Program-made: the position numbers and the translations under genes
Part shown: positions 1-8,217 of the stretch, piece after piece
How positions within the stretch are numbered: the stretch's first letter is position 1
How the letters are laid out: each line of letters opens with the position of its first letter
The notes under the pieces: model-generated
The model's input: the letters and a program-made list of their open reading frames with translations, nothing else
What the model was told of the DNA's origin: nothing
The model's database searches: none
DNA from: Chryseobacterium viscerum
GTDB taxonomy: Bacteria > Bacteroidota > Bacteroidia > Flavobacteriales > Weeksellaceae
NCBI RefSeq assembly: GCF_025949665.1
Contig: NZ_JAPDFT010000002.1
Location: 496,001-560,000, forward strand
Reading direction: 5' to 3'
Length of the DNA stretch: 64,000 nt

Positions 1-273
1 CTTAATATGGTTGCTCATGAAATGCTTCATGTGCGGCAGAAAGCTCCCGGACAGGTGATTGAAGACAAAAATGAAAGAGAGTTTCAGGCATATTATGAAA
101 TGCTTTTTCACAAAGTGTTTCCACAGATCCCTGAGGTTTCGGATTTCCATAAAAAATTCTTCGGCGGGAAGGCTTTGGAGTATTATAAAAGAATGGGTGA
201 AGGATCAGTATTACAGCAAAAATATGCAGAACAGAAAACAGAAGTAGAACATTTAATCAACGAATTACCATGA
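1..273 (+). CDS. C-terminal part of a putative zinc-metallopeptidase-like protein (5' end outside the window)
   Basis: The reading frame is open from the first base, so the start lies upstream and only about 90 C-terminal residues are visible. The fragment opens with HEMLHVRQ, which fits the HExxH zinc-binding and catalytic motif; an acidic NEREFQAYYE segment follows about 20 residues later and could hold the third ligand. The stop codon overlaps the start of the next gene (ATGA), suggesting translational coupling. I do not recognise the family. Peptidase activity is inferred from the motif alone, and the missing N-terminus could change the reading. Confidence 0.6.
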   Translation, partial: LNMVAHEMLHVRQKAPGQVIEDKNEREFQAYYEMLFHKVFPQIPEVSDFHKKFFGGKALEYYKRMGEGSVLQQKYAEQKTEVEHLINELP

Positions 274-617
274 CAGTAAAACCAGACATCACCTGGGCAG
301 ATTTTGAAAAAATAGACATCAGATGCGGAACCATTATTTCAGTAAATGATTTTGAAAAAGCAAGAAACCCGTCTTATCAACTGGAGATCGATTTCGGAGA
401 TTTAGGAATCAAAAAATCATCAGCACAAATTACTTCTCTTTACGAAAAAGAAGAACTGATAGGAAAACAGATTTTAGCCGTTGTGAATTTCCCTAAAAAG
501 CAGATTGCCAACTTCTTCAGTGAATGTCTTGTGCTAGGATTATATGGTGAAGACAAAAAAGATGTCACTCTTTTAGCTCCTTCATTACCTACGAAAAATG
601 GAATGCAGGTAGGATAG
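270..617 (+). CDS. tRNA-binding domain protein, CsaA/Trbp111-like
   Basis: This 115-residue protein is a single OB-fold tRNA-binding domain of the CsaA/Trbp111 type. The opening W-x-D-F-E-K-I-D-I-R-x-G and the later S-A-Q-I-T, V-V-N-F-P-x-K-Q-I-A and LGLYGED segments are family hallmarks. Its length matches stand-alone CsaA proteins, which form homodimers and bind the tRNA outer corner; a secretion-chaperone role was proposed in Bacillus. The start overlaps the preceding stop by four bases (ATGA), and an exonuclease gene follows 19 bases downstream. Family assignment is secure; the cellular role here is not known. Confidence 0.88.
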   Translation: MTVKPDITWADFEKIDIRCGTIISVNDFEKARNPSYQLEIDFGDLGIKKSSAQITSLYEKEELIGKQILAVVNFPKKQIANFFSECLVLGLYGEDKKDVTLLAPSLPTKNGMQVG

Positions 618-636
618 ATACCCAACAAAAACACAT

Positions 637-1338
637 ATGATACAGAACATACCCTTAGAAAGAGTTTTATTCCTTGATATTGAGACCGTTCCACAGGCCG
701 AATCCTGGGAAGAACTGTCCGAAACAGAACAATACCTGTGGGATAAAAAAACAAAATTCCAGAGAAAAGAAGATATCACAGCAGAAGAATTTTACGACAG
801 AGCCGGTATTATGGCTGAGTTTGGAAAAATCATCTGCATTACTATCGGAATGGTTGAAAAGAATGATACGCTGAAAATAAAAAGCTTTTCCGGACATGAT
901 GAAAAGAAAATGCTTCAGGAATTCGGAGAAATTTTCAACAGCCCAAGGCTTCACAATATTATTCTCTGTGCACACAACGGAAAAGAATTTGATTTTCCCT
1001 GGATTGCCAGACGATACCTTATTAATGGGATACAACCCCCAACTCCCTTTCAGATGTTTGGGAAAAAGCCCTGGGAGGTTCCTCATATAGATACAATGGA
1101 ACTTTGGAAATTTGGGGACTATAAAAGTTTTGTATCTCTGGAATTACTGGCGCATGTCTTTGGAATTCCTACTCCGAAAGATGATATTGACGGCTCAATG
1201 GTTTCATCAATTTACTACATAGAAAAAGACTTGCAGAGAATTGTTGACTATTGTGAAAAAGATGTCTTAACTTTGGCAAATATTTTCCGGCGCATGCGTC
1301 AGGAAGATTTGTTGAAAAGGAATATCAATCTAGATTAA
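637..1338 (+). CDS. Predicted 3'-5' exonuclease, PolB-like DEDD family
   Basis: The 233-residue protein carries the motifs of the DnaQ/PolB-type DEDD exonuclease superfamily: LFLDIET near residue 13 (ExoI, two acidic ligands), HNGKEFDFPWIARR near residue 112 (ExoII, N-x3-F-D) and YCEKDVLTL near residue 208 (ExoIII). The acidic residues expected to bind two metal ions are all present. There is no polymerase domain, so it is a stand-alone nuclease, a form common in Bacteroidota and probably acting on single-stranded DNA or RNA ends. It sits in a tight plus-strand run; the next ATG lies 4 bases downstream. Confidence 0.87.
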   Translation: MIQNIPLERVLFLDIETVPQAESWEELSETEQYLWDKKTKFQRKEDITAEEFYDRAGIMAEFGKIICITIGMVEKNDTLKIKSFSGHDEKKMLQEFGEIFNSPRLHNIILCAHNGKEFDFPWIARRYLINGIQPPTPFQMFGKKPWEVPHIDTMELWKFGDYKSFVSLELLAHVFGIPTPKDDIDGSMVSSIYYIEKDLQRIVDYCEKDVLTLANIFRRMRQEDLLKRNINLD

Positions 1339-1341
1339 AAA

Positions 1342-1668
1342 ATGAAATTTACAGACGATCAAATTGCTGACATTGGTGAGGAAATCATTGGTGTACTGAA
1401 AACCGTATATGACCCCGAAATTCCGGTAGATATTTACGAATTAGGGCTGATTTATGATGTCCAGATCTCCGATGATGCTGACGTAAAAATTATAATGACA
1501 CTTACTACTCCCAACTGTCCTGTTGCAGAAACTCTTCCTCAGGAGGTAAAAGATAAAGTAGCTGAAGTAGAGCATGTAAACAGTGTAGATTTAGAGCTTA
1601 CTTTTGAACCGAGCTGGAACAAGGATATGATGAGTGAAGAGGCGAAGTTTGAGCTGGGAATGCTTTAA
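1342..1668 (+). CDS. MIP18/DUF59 family Fe-S assembly protein (SufT-like)
   Basis: This is a 108-residue single-domain MIP18 (DUF59) protein. The signature VYDPEIPVDIYELGLIYDV and the later TTPNCPVAE segment, with its conserved Cys, are clear. Members of this family (SufT, PaaD-like, eukaryotic CIA2) help mature iron-sulfur proteins, and flavobacterial copies usually belong to or near the SUF system. Here it lies immediately after the exonuclease gene and is followed by a hairpin terminator, so it closes this plus-strand transcription unit. A SufE-like partner is encoded elsewhere in the window at 57936-58355. Confidence 0.88.
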   Translation: MKFTDDQIADIGEEIIGVLKTVYDPEIPVDIYELGLIYDVQISDDADVKIIMTLTTPNCPVAETLPQEVKDKVAEVEHVNSVDLELTFEPSWNKDMMSEEAKFELGML

Positions 1669-1687
1669 ATATTACTCTTAACAATAT

Positions 1688-1720
1688 AAAACCCCAAAGA
1701 ATTATTCTTCGGGGTTTTTG
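1688..1720. terminator. Bidirectional hairpin terminator
   Basis: AAACCCCAAAGAA and TTCTTCGGGGTTT pair around a TTAT loop, with one A/C mismatch on the plus strand that becomes a G-U wobble on the minus strand, followed by a T run. It sits between convergent genes and can serve both. Confidence 0.8.
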
Positions 1721-1723
1721 TTT

Positions 1724-2560
1724 TTAAATATCTTTTGCTATTTCCTTTCCTTCTCTCCTGCTCCACTCACTCCAGGAACCTACATACAAATCCGGAATGG
1801 GGAATCCGGCATAGTCCAGCGCTAAAATAGTATGGCAGGCAGTAACGCCCGATCCGCAGTGAATAATCAGATGTTCAGGTTTATTTTCTAATAACTTTCC
1901 ATATTTTTCTTTTAAAACTTCAGGACTCAGAAAGTTTCCGTTTTCATCAAGATTTTCAGAAAAAGGAATATTGATCGCTCCCGGAATATGCCCGGCAACC
2001 AGATCAATAGGTTCTGATTCTCCCTTGTACCGGTAAGCATCTCTTACATCAATAACAGTAGAAGAATTATTATTCAAGTCACTTTCAACAATTTCAAGAC
2101 TGGAAACAGGAAGACTCCAGTGATCTTTCTTGATTGAAGACACCTTATCAAATTTCTCTTCTCCCGAAGAAAACTCTAAACCAGCTTTTTCTGCAGCCTG
2201 CATTCCGCCATCAAGAACCTGTACGTTTTCAAACCCGAAAGATCTTAACATCCACCATGCTCTTGCCGCTGCATTTGAAGCATTTTTGTCGTCATAAACA
2301 ACGAGATGAGCTCCTTCATAAATTCCAAGATCTGAAAGCGTTTCTGAAAACTTTTCTACAGAAGGAAGCGGGTGTCTGCCGCCAAAAGCTGCATTTTCTC
2401 CAATTTCAGCCAAATCTTTATCCAGATCAATGAATCTTGCTCCTTTAATATGTTTTTCAAGGTAATTCTGCTTTACATCTTTTCCGGTTCTTGCATCAAG
2501 AAGGATAAGATTTTCTACTGGAAGATTTTTTAGATCGGATGGGGAGATGATTGGAGACAT
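1724..2560 (-). CDS. Sulfurtransferase (two-domain rhodanese, SseA-like)
   Basis: The 278-residue protein contains two rhodanese domains. The N-terminal one includes LLDARTGKDVKQNYLEKHIKGA and the C-terminal one VIDVRDAYRYKGE...GHIPGAINIPF. The active-site loop CGSGVTA places the persulfide-forming Cys at residue 235; a CG[ST]G loop is typical of 3-mercaptopyruvate sulfurtransferases, whereas classical thiosulfate rhodaneses have CRxGx[KR]. The reaction is transfer of sulfane sulfur to cyanide or thiol acceptors. It lacks a signal peptide, so it is cytoplasmic. It is transcribed alone, convergent with the SufT-like gene across a shared terminator. Confidence 0.9.
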   Translation of the reverse strand: MSPIISPSDLKNLPVENLILLDARTGKDVKQNYLEKHIKGARFIDLDKDLAEIGENAAFGGRHPLPSVEKFSETLSDLGIYEGAHLVVYDDKNASNAAARAWWMLRSFGFENVQVLDGGMQAAEKAGLEFSSGEEKFDKVSSIKKDHWSLPVSSLEIVESDLNNNSSTVIDVRDAYRYKGESEPIDLVAGHIPGAINIPFSENLDENGNFLSPEVLKEKYGKLLENKPEHLIIHCGSGVTACHTILALDYAGFPIPDLYVGSWSEWSRREGKEIAKDI

Positions 2561-2593
2561 TTTGTTGATTTTGGGGTTAATTTAAGTATGTTT

Positions 2594-2650
2594 TGGCTAA
2601 AGCCATATGTATTTCAATATAGTAAAGCGGGCTAAAGCCCGCTCCTATTG
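2594..2650. repeat. REP-like palindromic intergenic element
   Basis: Two related inverted repeats lie side by side: TGGCTAAAGCCA at 2594-2605, and AGCGGGCT-AA-AGCCCGCT at 2626-2643, an 8-bp perfect stem. Both share the GGCTAAAGCC core. I associate this motif with dispersed intergenic repeats in Chryseobacterium genomes. No coding potential is evident. Confidence 0.6.
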
Positions 2651-2671
2651 ATTTTTATTCTTCACATCTAT

Positions 2672-3520
2672 TTAAAAATGAAAAATATCCTTCGCTTTAT
2701 TATAAGAGCTTTCAAAGTTCAGAAGGTTCAGTTTATGTTCTGCTTTTTCAACGCTCATAAAGTTGATCACCTGTTCTGTAGGCATATTTCCTACAAGATC
2801 ATCCTTAGCCATAGGGCATCCTCCGATTCCTTTGATGGCACTATCAAATCTTCTGCAGCCTTTATCATAAGCCGCTTTTAATTTTGAATAGGAATCTTCA
2901 TAACGGTTATGAAAGTGTCCTCCAAAGTTAATTTCAGGGTATTTTGAAGGTATTTTTTCAAACAAAAGAGCAATTGTTTCGGGAGTTGCCACTCCGGTAG
3001 TATCTGACAATAAAATATCTTTCACTCCGATATCTGAGAATCTCTGTGCCCACTGGTCAACATCTTCCCACTTCCACATTTCACCATATGGATTTCCAAA
3101 AGCCATAGAGAAATAGATATTAAGTTGTTTCCCTTCACTTTTTACCAGTTCAAGCATTTTAATGATTTCATCAAACGCTTCTTCCTGACTTTTATTGGTA
3201 TTTCTGTGCTGAAAAGTTTCGGAAATAGAAAACGGAAAGCCCAGAATATCCACTGACTGGTGTTTCAATGCTTTTTCAGCACCTCTGTAGTTGCCAATAA
3301 TTGCGGAAACTTTGGTTTTGGAGCGTGATTTATCAATATTTTTTGCCACCTCATCAGAGTCAGCCATTTGCGGAATTGCTTTCGGGGAAACAAAACTCAG
3401 ACAATCCAATACATCAAAGCCAACATCCATCAAGGAGTTGATATAATCTATTTTTTTATCAGTAGGGATAAATTCTCCCCATCCCTGCATTGCATCTCTA
3501 GGACATTCGGTAAGAAACAT
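2672..3520 (-). CDS. Hydroxymethylglutaryl-CoA lyase
   Basis: This DRE-TIM metallolyase (282 residues) cleaves HMG-CoA to acetoacetate and acetyl-CoA in leucine degradation and ketone-body metabolism. Visible family features are ECPRD near residue 5 (catalytic Arg and metal-binding Asp), VDILGFPFSISETF, LSDTTGVATP near residue 171, GHFHN at 201-205 (metal-ligand His pair) and GIGGCPMA with the catalytic Cys at 235, followed by a conserved Asn (GNMPTE). The length is close to bacterial homologues. It appears monocistronic, with a good -7 element just upstream. Confidence 0.9.
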   Translation of the reverse strand: MFLTECPRDAMQGWGEFIPTDKKIDYINSLMDVGFDVLDCLSFVSPKAIPQMADSDEVAKNIDKSRSKTKVSAIIGNYRGAEKALKHQSVDILGFPFSISETFQHRNTNKSQEEAFDEIIKMLELVKSEGKQLNIYFSMAFGNPYGEMWKWEDVDQWAQRFSDIGVKDILLSDTTGVATPETIALLFEKIPSKYPEINFGGHFHNRYEDSYSKLKAAYDKGCRRFDSAIKGIGGCPMAKDDLVGNMPTEQVINFMSVEKAEHKLNLLNFESSYNKAKDIFHF

Positions 3521-3539
3521 TTTTACTTTTTGATTTTCT

Positions 3540-3547
3540 CAAATATA
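3540..3547 (-). promoter_or_regulatory. -7 element of the HMG-CoA lyase gene
   Basis: On the minus strand this reads TATATTTG, an exact match to the Bacteroidota consensus TAnnTTTG, about 20 bases before the ATG. No clear -33 TTTG is seen at the expected spacing. Confidence 0.5.
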
Positions 3548-3680
3548 ATAAAACTAAACTACTTAGTATACTGTACACACAAAGCTAACACTATTTTGAT
3601 TTTCAAAGTTTTATATCTGATTAATAATTTCAATAACTGATATTAAATCGCAAATAACATATTCTCAGCATCAAATTTGC

Positions 3681-3688
3681 TAACTTTG
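3681..3688 (+). promoter_or_regulatory. -7 element of pepT
   Basis: TAACTTTG matches the Bacteroidota -7 consensus TAnnTTTG and lies 19 bases before the pepT ATG. The -33 region is not conserved. Confidence 0.5.
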
Positions 3689-3707
3689 TTAAAATTTATG
3701 ATATCTG

Positions 3708-4955
3708 ATGAGTACAATAGAATTCAACCCATTGTGGAAAGAAAAATTACTGAACCGTTTTCTTAGCTATGTAAAAATATATTCAACCAGCGATGCAGAG
3801 AGCGAAACAACACCTTCTACTCCTCGCCAGTGGGATATTGCCAATTATATTACTGAAGAGCTGAAAACCATCGGCCTGGAAAATGTTTCAATTGATGAGC
3901 ATGGTTATATTATGGGATATGTTCCTTCTAACCTTGAAAATGATGACAGACCTACGATCGGATTTATTTCACACTATGATACTTCACCAGACTTCAGCGG
4001 AGAAAATGTAAAACCTCAGGTTTGGGAAAATTATGACGGCAATGATCTTCTTTTGAACCAGGCTACAGGATTCACATTATCCCCTTCAAGATTTGAAAGT
4101 TTAAAAAAATATATTGGCCAAACGTTAATTACTACTGACGGAACAACTCTTCTGGGTGCCGATGATAAAGCGGGTTGTGCAGAGATTGTAACAGCTGCAG
4201 AATATCTTATCGCCCATCCTGAAATCAAACACGGAAGAATTGCTATAGGATTTACTCCGGATGAAGAGATCGGAAGAGGAGCACATAAATTTGATGTAGC
4301 TAAATTTGGAGCAGAATGGGCTTATACTATGGACGGTGGGGAAGTTGGAGAACTGGAATATGAAAACTTCAACGCTGCCGGAGCTGTAGTAAAAATTCAT
4401 GGATTGAGTGTACACCCAGGTTATGCTTACGGAAAAATGATCAATGCAGCGCTTTTAGCAGCTGAGTTTGCTCAAATGCTTCCGGCTAATGAAACTCCGG
4501 CAACGACAAAAGGTTTTGACGGGTTTTATCATTTAATGGAGATTACAGCTGATATCTCTGAAGCTAAACTTCAATACATTATCCGTGATCATGATGCAGA
4601 TAAATTTGAAGCCAGAAAGAAATTCTTAGAAGGAAAAATCGCTGAATTCAATCAAAAGCATGGTGAAGGAACTGCTGAAGTTGAAATCAAAGAACAATAC
4701 AGAAACATGAAGCAGCAGTTTGAAGGTAAAATGCATATTGTAGATCTTGCAGCAAAAGCAATGACTGAAGCAGGTATTGAGCCTAAGATCAAAGCAATCA
4801 GAGGAGGAACTGATGGTGCTCAGCTTTCTTATATGGGACTTCCATGCCCTAATATTTTCGCAGGAGGAATCAACTTCCACGGGCCATACGAATATGTAGC
4901 TCTGGAAAGCATGGAAAAAGCAACTGAAGTAATTATTAATATTGTAAAAGCTTAA
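3708..4955 (+). CDS. pepT: Peptidase T (tripeptide aminopeptidase)
   Basis: PepT is an M20B di-zinc exopeptidase that releases the N-terminal residue from tripeptides in the cytoplasm. The 415-residue length is typical. Metal-site motifs can be followed in order: SHYDTSPD (first His ligand), GADDKAG (bridging Asp), TPDEEIGRG (catalytic Glu pair), TMDGGEVGE (Asp ligand) and, near the C-terminus, GGTDGAQLSYMGLPCPN with GGINFHGPYE (last His ligand). The lid domain lies between roughly residues 210 and 325. A small secreted-protein gene follows after 6 bases and may be cotranscribed. Confidence 0.95.
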   Translation: MSTIEFNPLWKEKLLNRFLSYVKIYSTSDAESETTPSTPRQWDIANYITEELKTIGLENVSIDEHGYIMGYVPSNLENDDRPTIGFISHYDTSPDFSGENVKPQVWENYDGNDLLLNQATGFTLSPSRFESLKKYIGQTLITTDGTTLLGADDKAGCAEIVTAAEYLIAHPEIKHGRIAIGFTPDEEIGRGAHKFDVAKFGAEWAYTMDGGEVGELEYENFNAAGAVVKIHGLSVHPGYAYGKMINAALLAAEFAQMLPANETPATTKGFDGFYHLMEITADISEAKLQYIIRDHDADKFEARKKFLEGKIAEFNQKHGEGTAEVEIKEQYRNMKQQFEGKMHIVDLAAKAMTEAGIEPKIKAIRGGTDGAQLSYMGLPCPNIFAGGINFHGPYEYVALESMEKATEVIINIVKA

Positions 4956-4961
4956 TAAATC

Positions 4962-5528
4962 ATGAAAAAGGTCTTAGCATCAGCATTCATTTTCACTTTT
5001 ATTTTCGGCAGTGCCCAGATTTCTGAATTTCAAAGGGCAGATTCACGCTATGAAAGAAAGAAAACGGCTCTGTATAATAAATATCCTAAGCCTAATGATT
5101 TAAGAACGAAGAAAGAATGGCTTTTGACGGAAGATAAAATAGCTGCGTACAAAGATGCTTTGGATAAGGCTTCTCTTGAAGATCAGAAAATGATCGCTGC
5201 AGATCCTCCCACAAAAGCAAAAATCACCAAAGAAGCTGAATACGATAAAGGCAAAGCAGCCTTTCAAAAATTATTATATGAAGCTGTGGATCTTGATTTT
5301 TTAAATTTTTCTTCGGAAACCTACAAAGCAACAATAACTTTTGTAGTTGATTCAAAGGGAAATGTTCTGGACCCTAATGTAAAAGGAAATAATGAAGATG
5401 TAAATGCATTTATTGAAGCTGCTTTTTACAGGATTAAAGATAAAGGCAAATGGAAACCTGCAGAAGACAAAGGAAAACCGGTCTCTTCCAATGTTTCTGT
5501 TCCTTTAACATTAACTTTTAAAAAATAA
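4962..5528 (+). CDS. Secreted protein of unknown function with a TonB_C-like tail
   Basis: The 188-residue product starts with a cleavable signal peptide (MKKVLASAFIFTFIFGSAQ) followed by a charged, Lys-rich segment predicted to be helical. The last ~75 residues (ATITFVVDSKGNVLDPNVKG...PVSSNVSVPLTLTFKK) resemble the TonB C-terminal fold, in which a V-D-x-x-G-x-V strand is diagnostic. Unlike a true TonB it has no transmembrane anchor or proline-rich spacer, so energy transduction is unlikely. It follows pepT by 6 bases and is closed by a hairpin terminator. A similar orphan is at 17716-18129. Function unknown. Confidence 0.7.
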   Translation: MKKVLASAFIFTFIFGSAQISEFQRADSRYERKKTALYNKYPKPNDLRTKKEWLLTEDKIAAYKDALDKASLEDQKMIAADPPTKAKITKEAEYDKGKAAFQKLLYEAVDLDFLNFSSETYKATITFVVDSKGNVLDPNVKGNNEDVNAFIEAAFYRIKDKGKWKPAEDKGKPVSSNVSVPLTLTFKK

Positions 5529-5535
5529 TACATAG

Positions 5536-5570
5536 AACCCGCTACGATGGTAGTGGGTTTTTCTTTTTTA
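5536..5570 (+). terminator. Hairpin terminator after the secreted-protein gene
   Basis: AACCCGCTAC pairs with GTAGTGGGTT (one G-U) around GATG, followed by a T-rich tail. Confidence 0.8.
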
Positions 5571-5681
5571 TATTTAAAAACATTACTAAAATTCATTATG
5601 TTATTGACACTAATTTAACACTATCCTTTTGTAAACCTTAAAAAATTCACCTAATTTAGAGAAAACTTAAAATCACTGTAT

Positions 5682-6989
5682 ATGAAAATGAAATCTAGCC
5701 ACTTCAAAATCAACAGAAAATTTTACTTTTCTCTTCTTTTATCTTTTTTCTGTTTCTTTCTTTTAACGTCTTGTTCTCAGGATGATCTCGCGGATGCACC
5801 TGTTGAAAAACCTGCAGAGTCTGTTCAGATGAAGACTTTGGGAAATCTGACCTTACAGAAGAATGTTATTATTCTGAATGATGAATCGGTAAATGCAATT
5901 TCCACTCATAATGACGGAGAAATTACATTTAGCCGAACAACTCCGCAAACAGACAGTATTTCGGTAGGAACTGTTATTGTAGGAACTAAGATAGAAGGTG
6001 ATCAGGTGAATACCATTCTTTCAAAAGTAAGTTCTGTTTCTACATTGAATAACCAGTTTAAAGTACAGACTTCCAGTGCAAAACTTGAAGAATTTATCTA
6101 TAGCGGAACATTGAGCGGGGTTTATGACCCATCAGGTAAAGCACCTGTTAATATTGACGGAAGAATGGTAAACTATGTTCCTGTAGAAGGTATGATTTCT
6201 GAGCAAATCAATCAAAAAATACTTTCTATTGAAGCAAAAAACATTCAAAACCAGAAAATAATTGCTTTCAACCGTTTTGATTTTAATAAAACCTTTTCAT
6301 TCCCTCTATCTTCAGCGGGTACATCCAGTGTAAATGTAAACGGTGGATTTACTCCAAAAATTGATTACAATATTACTTTCTCATGGGGGCATTTGTCCAA
6401 TTTTTATGTTAACCTCATCATGGATGATATTAAACTTCAGAGCACAGCAAGTATTGTAGGAAGTCTTGGCTATACGGCAAGTACTACAGACTACCTGAAT
6501 ATTCCTATTGTTCCTATCGTTTTAGGACCTACCGGACTGATCTTAAGCCCTACTCTTTCTGCCGGACCATTTCTGGGAGTACAGGCAACAGGAAAAGTAC
6601 AGGGACAACTTTTGGATCTTGAAGGAAATGCTAACTTTTTGGTAAGCAAAACTCCAGCGATTAACATAAATCTTCAAAAGAAATCAGATCCCGCCATCAC
6701 AGGAGCAGAAGGAAACTTATCTGCTGAAGCAGGTTTAGAAGCTAAGGGAGCAGTAGGGCTGATGTTTATTTCTATTCCTATTGCCAATTCCGGATTAAGA
6801 GGAAGAGCTTCTGCTCTTTCATCTTTAGGGTTAACATTCATACCTGAAAGAAAAGGTGTGATCTCTGTAAAAGGCAAAATTCAGGCTGATATGTTCTATG
6901 GTTTTGGAATAGCTCCTCTCAGATATGAAGGAACGATTCCTCTTTTCAAAAAAGAATATATGCTGTATCAAAAGGATTTCAGTTTCTAA
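5682..6989 (+). CDS. Lipoprotein of unknown function
   Basis: The 435-residue protein has a hydrophobic N-terminal segment ending in the lipobox LTSC, so Cys31 is the likely lipidation site; the following SQDDLADA resembles the acidic start of surface-exposed Bacteroidota lipoproteins. The remainder is rich in Thr, Ser, Val and Gly in alternating patterns, suggesting a beta-rich body, with glycine-rich stretches around residues 270-310 and 350-375. I recognise no enzyme motif. The initiation codon could also be Met3. It is a single-gene unit bounded by hairpins. Confidence 0.75.
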   Translation: MKMKSSHFKINRKFYFSLLLSFFCFFLLTSCSQDDLADAPVEKPAESVQMKTLGNLTLQKNVIILNDESVNAISTHNDGEITFSRTTPQTDSISVGTVIVGTKIEGDQVNTILSKVSSVSTLNNQFKVQTSSAKLEEFIYSGTLSGVYDPSGKAPVNIDGRMVNYVPVEGMISEQINQKILSIEAKNIQNQKIIAFNRFDFNKTFSFPLSSAGTSSVNVNGGFTPKIDYNITFSWGHLSNFYVNLIMDDIKLQSTASIVGSLGYTASTTDYLNIPIVPIVLGPTGLILSPTLSAGPFLGVQATGKVQGQLLDLEGNANFLVSKTPAININLQKKSDPAITGAEGNLSAEAGLEAKGAVGLMFISIPIANSGLRGRASALSSLGLTFIPERKGVISVKGKIQADMFYGFGIAPLRYEGTIPLFKKEYMLYQKDFSF

Positions 6990-7010
6990 GACAAAACGTT
7001 TAACTATCAT

Positions 7011-7039
7011 AAGAAAGCCGCTCTTGTAGTGGCTTTCTT
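7011..7039 (+). terminator. Hairpin downstream of the lipoprotein gene
   Basis: AAGAAAGCCGCT pairs with AGTGGCTTTCTT (one G-U) around a 5-nt loop. The T tail is poor, so termination strength is uncertain. Confidence 0.6.
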
Positions 7040-7145
7040 CGTATAATGCATCTGCATGCAATTCATTTACAATCCATTAAGACAATTTTATTATATTTAC
7101 AAGGATGTACAATTTTAAACAATAACATTTAACACCAAATTAATC

Positions 7146-7394
7146 ATGAAAACAATGAAAAAACTTTTGAGAAAGGACTTATCTGTAATTCTGGGCAGCG
7201 GAATAGACGGCTGCCATATGGGAGGCAACTCTTACAATTGTCAGGACGACTGCCAATGTGCCTGGGGATATGCATGTGAAATGTATGAAGACGGAAATCC
7301 GGGACAATGCATCGCTGTAGGAGGAGGTGGAAACCCTGGCGGAGGCGGTGGTGGATGCAACCCTCCATCTATTTGTGAAGAACAACCGTATTAG
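7146..7394 (+). CDS. Cys-rich peptide with a short GG-type leader (bacteriocin-like)
   Basis: The 82-residue product begins MKTMKKLLRKDLSVILGSG, a short basic/hydrophobic leader like those of double-glycine (GG-leader) natural-product precursors in Bacteroidota; it is not a classical Sec signal. The rest contains eight cysteines (23, 32, 36, 38, 44, 55, 71, 77) in a C-x8-C-x3-C-x-C-x5-C-x10-C core, and a Gly-run linker before the last two. This arrangement suggests a disulfide-stabilised mini-protein. No maturation or export gene is adjacent. The gene stands alone with its own terminator. Cleavage after the Gly/Ser of LGSG is inferred. Confidence 0.75.
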   Translation: MKTMKKLLRKDLSVILGSGIDGCHMGGNSYNCQDDCQCAWGYACEMYEDGNPGQCIAVGGGGNPGGGGGGCNPPSICEEQPY

Positions 7395-7401
7395 TAATAG
7401 C

Positions 7402-7437
7402 AAACCGGGAGTAGTGATACTTCCGGTTTTTTATTTT
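7402..7437 (+). terminator. Terminator of the Cys-rich peptide gene
   Basis: AAACCGGGAGTA pairs with TACTTCCGGTTT (one wobble) around GTGA, followed by a T-rich tail. Confidence 0.85.
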
Positions 7438-7464
7438 TCATCCTAAAACAGAGTCTTGTCAAAG

Positions 7465-7472
7465 TATCTTTG
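7465..7472 (+). promoter_or_regulatory. -7 element of the outer-membrane barrel gene
   Basis: TATCTTTG matches TAnnTTTG; it would give a leader of about 65-70 bases before the ATG at 7546. No -33 match was found. Confidence 0.45.
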
Positions 7473-7545
7473 CCGTTCATCAAATAAAATTTCACTCCCC
7501 ACTTCATAGTTGTTGTTTTGCATCAGATTTTTAACACAATTAATT

Positions 7546-8139
7546 ATGAAGCAGCAATTTTTCGCTCTAAGTACATTGTTATTATGTATTTTTTGCGGTA
7601 TAGAAACGAAAGCACAACAAGCTCCGGCTTTTCACATTGGGGTCAAGGGAGGGGCAAACTTTACAAAAACCTCAACGGAATCTTCTTTGGAAGGGAAATA
7701 TGGACTCGGCTATCAGGCAGGAGTAATGACAAGAGTAGATCTCGGAAAGTTATATGTACAGGGAGAAGCTCTGTTCAACAAAAGAAAGACATCATACACA
7801 TCTCAAGACGGGAACTCTTCAAAACTTTCCTGGAACGCTATTGATATTCCTGTAGTAGTAGGATATAAACTGATTAAAGCAGATGATTTTAATGTAAGAG
7901 TATTTGCCGGAGGTGTTTACAGCTACGCCTTTAACAATAAAGTATCTACTTCTCAGGCTTTTCAGGAGGGATTTAAAAATTTTGACAAATCCAATATTGG
8001 CATTACGGGAGGTGTTGGAGTAGATTATAAGAACTTCACGGTAGATCTTAGGTATGAAACCGGTCTTTCAAGCATCAGTAAAGACTTTAAGTCCAAACCC
8101 CACAGTTTTTCCCTCGGAATAGGTTATTTCCTGTTCTAA
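7546..8139 (+). CDS. Outer-membrane beta-barrel protein (PorT-like/OMP_b-brl_2)
   Basis: The chosen ATG gives a 197-residue protein with a normal signal peptide ending ETKAQQ; an upstream in-frame start would bury it. The mature part opens with FHIGVKGGANF, the usual first strand of Bacteroidota 8-stranded barrels, and shows alternating hydrophobic/polar strands (VDLGKLYVQGEALFNKRKT, IDIPVVVGYKL, ITGGVGVDYKNFTVDLRYE) ending in an aromatic residue (LGIGYFLF) as needed for BAM insertion. It is probably a small structural or adhesive barrel; substrate unknown. A strong terminator follows. Confidence 0.85.
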   Translation: MKQQFFALSTLLLCIFCGIETKAQQAPAFHIGVKGGANFTKTSTESSLEGKYGLGYQAGVMTRVDLGKLYVQGEALFNKRKTSYTSQDGNSSKLSWNAIDIPVVVGYKLIKADDFNVRVFAGGVYSYAFNNKVSTSQAFQEGFKNFDKSNIGITGGVGVDYKNFTVDLRYETGLSSISKDFKSKPHSFSLGIGYFLF

Positions 8140-8162
8140 AAAACTTAAATTATCTTTACCTG

Positions 8163-8197
8163 TTAGAAACTGTTTCCCTGCAGTTTCTAATTTTTTT
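8163..8197 (+). terminator. Terminator of the barrel gene
   Basis: TTAGAAACTG and CAGTTTCTAA form a perfect 10-bp stem around 8 bases, followed by seven T. Confidence 0.88.
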
Positions 8198-8217
8198 ATC
8201 AACCTATTTCCATTTCC

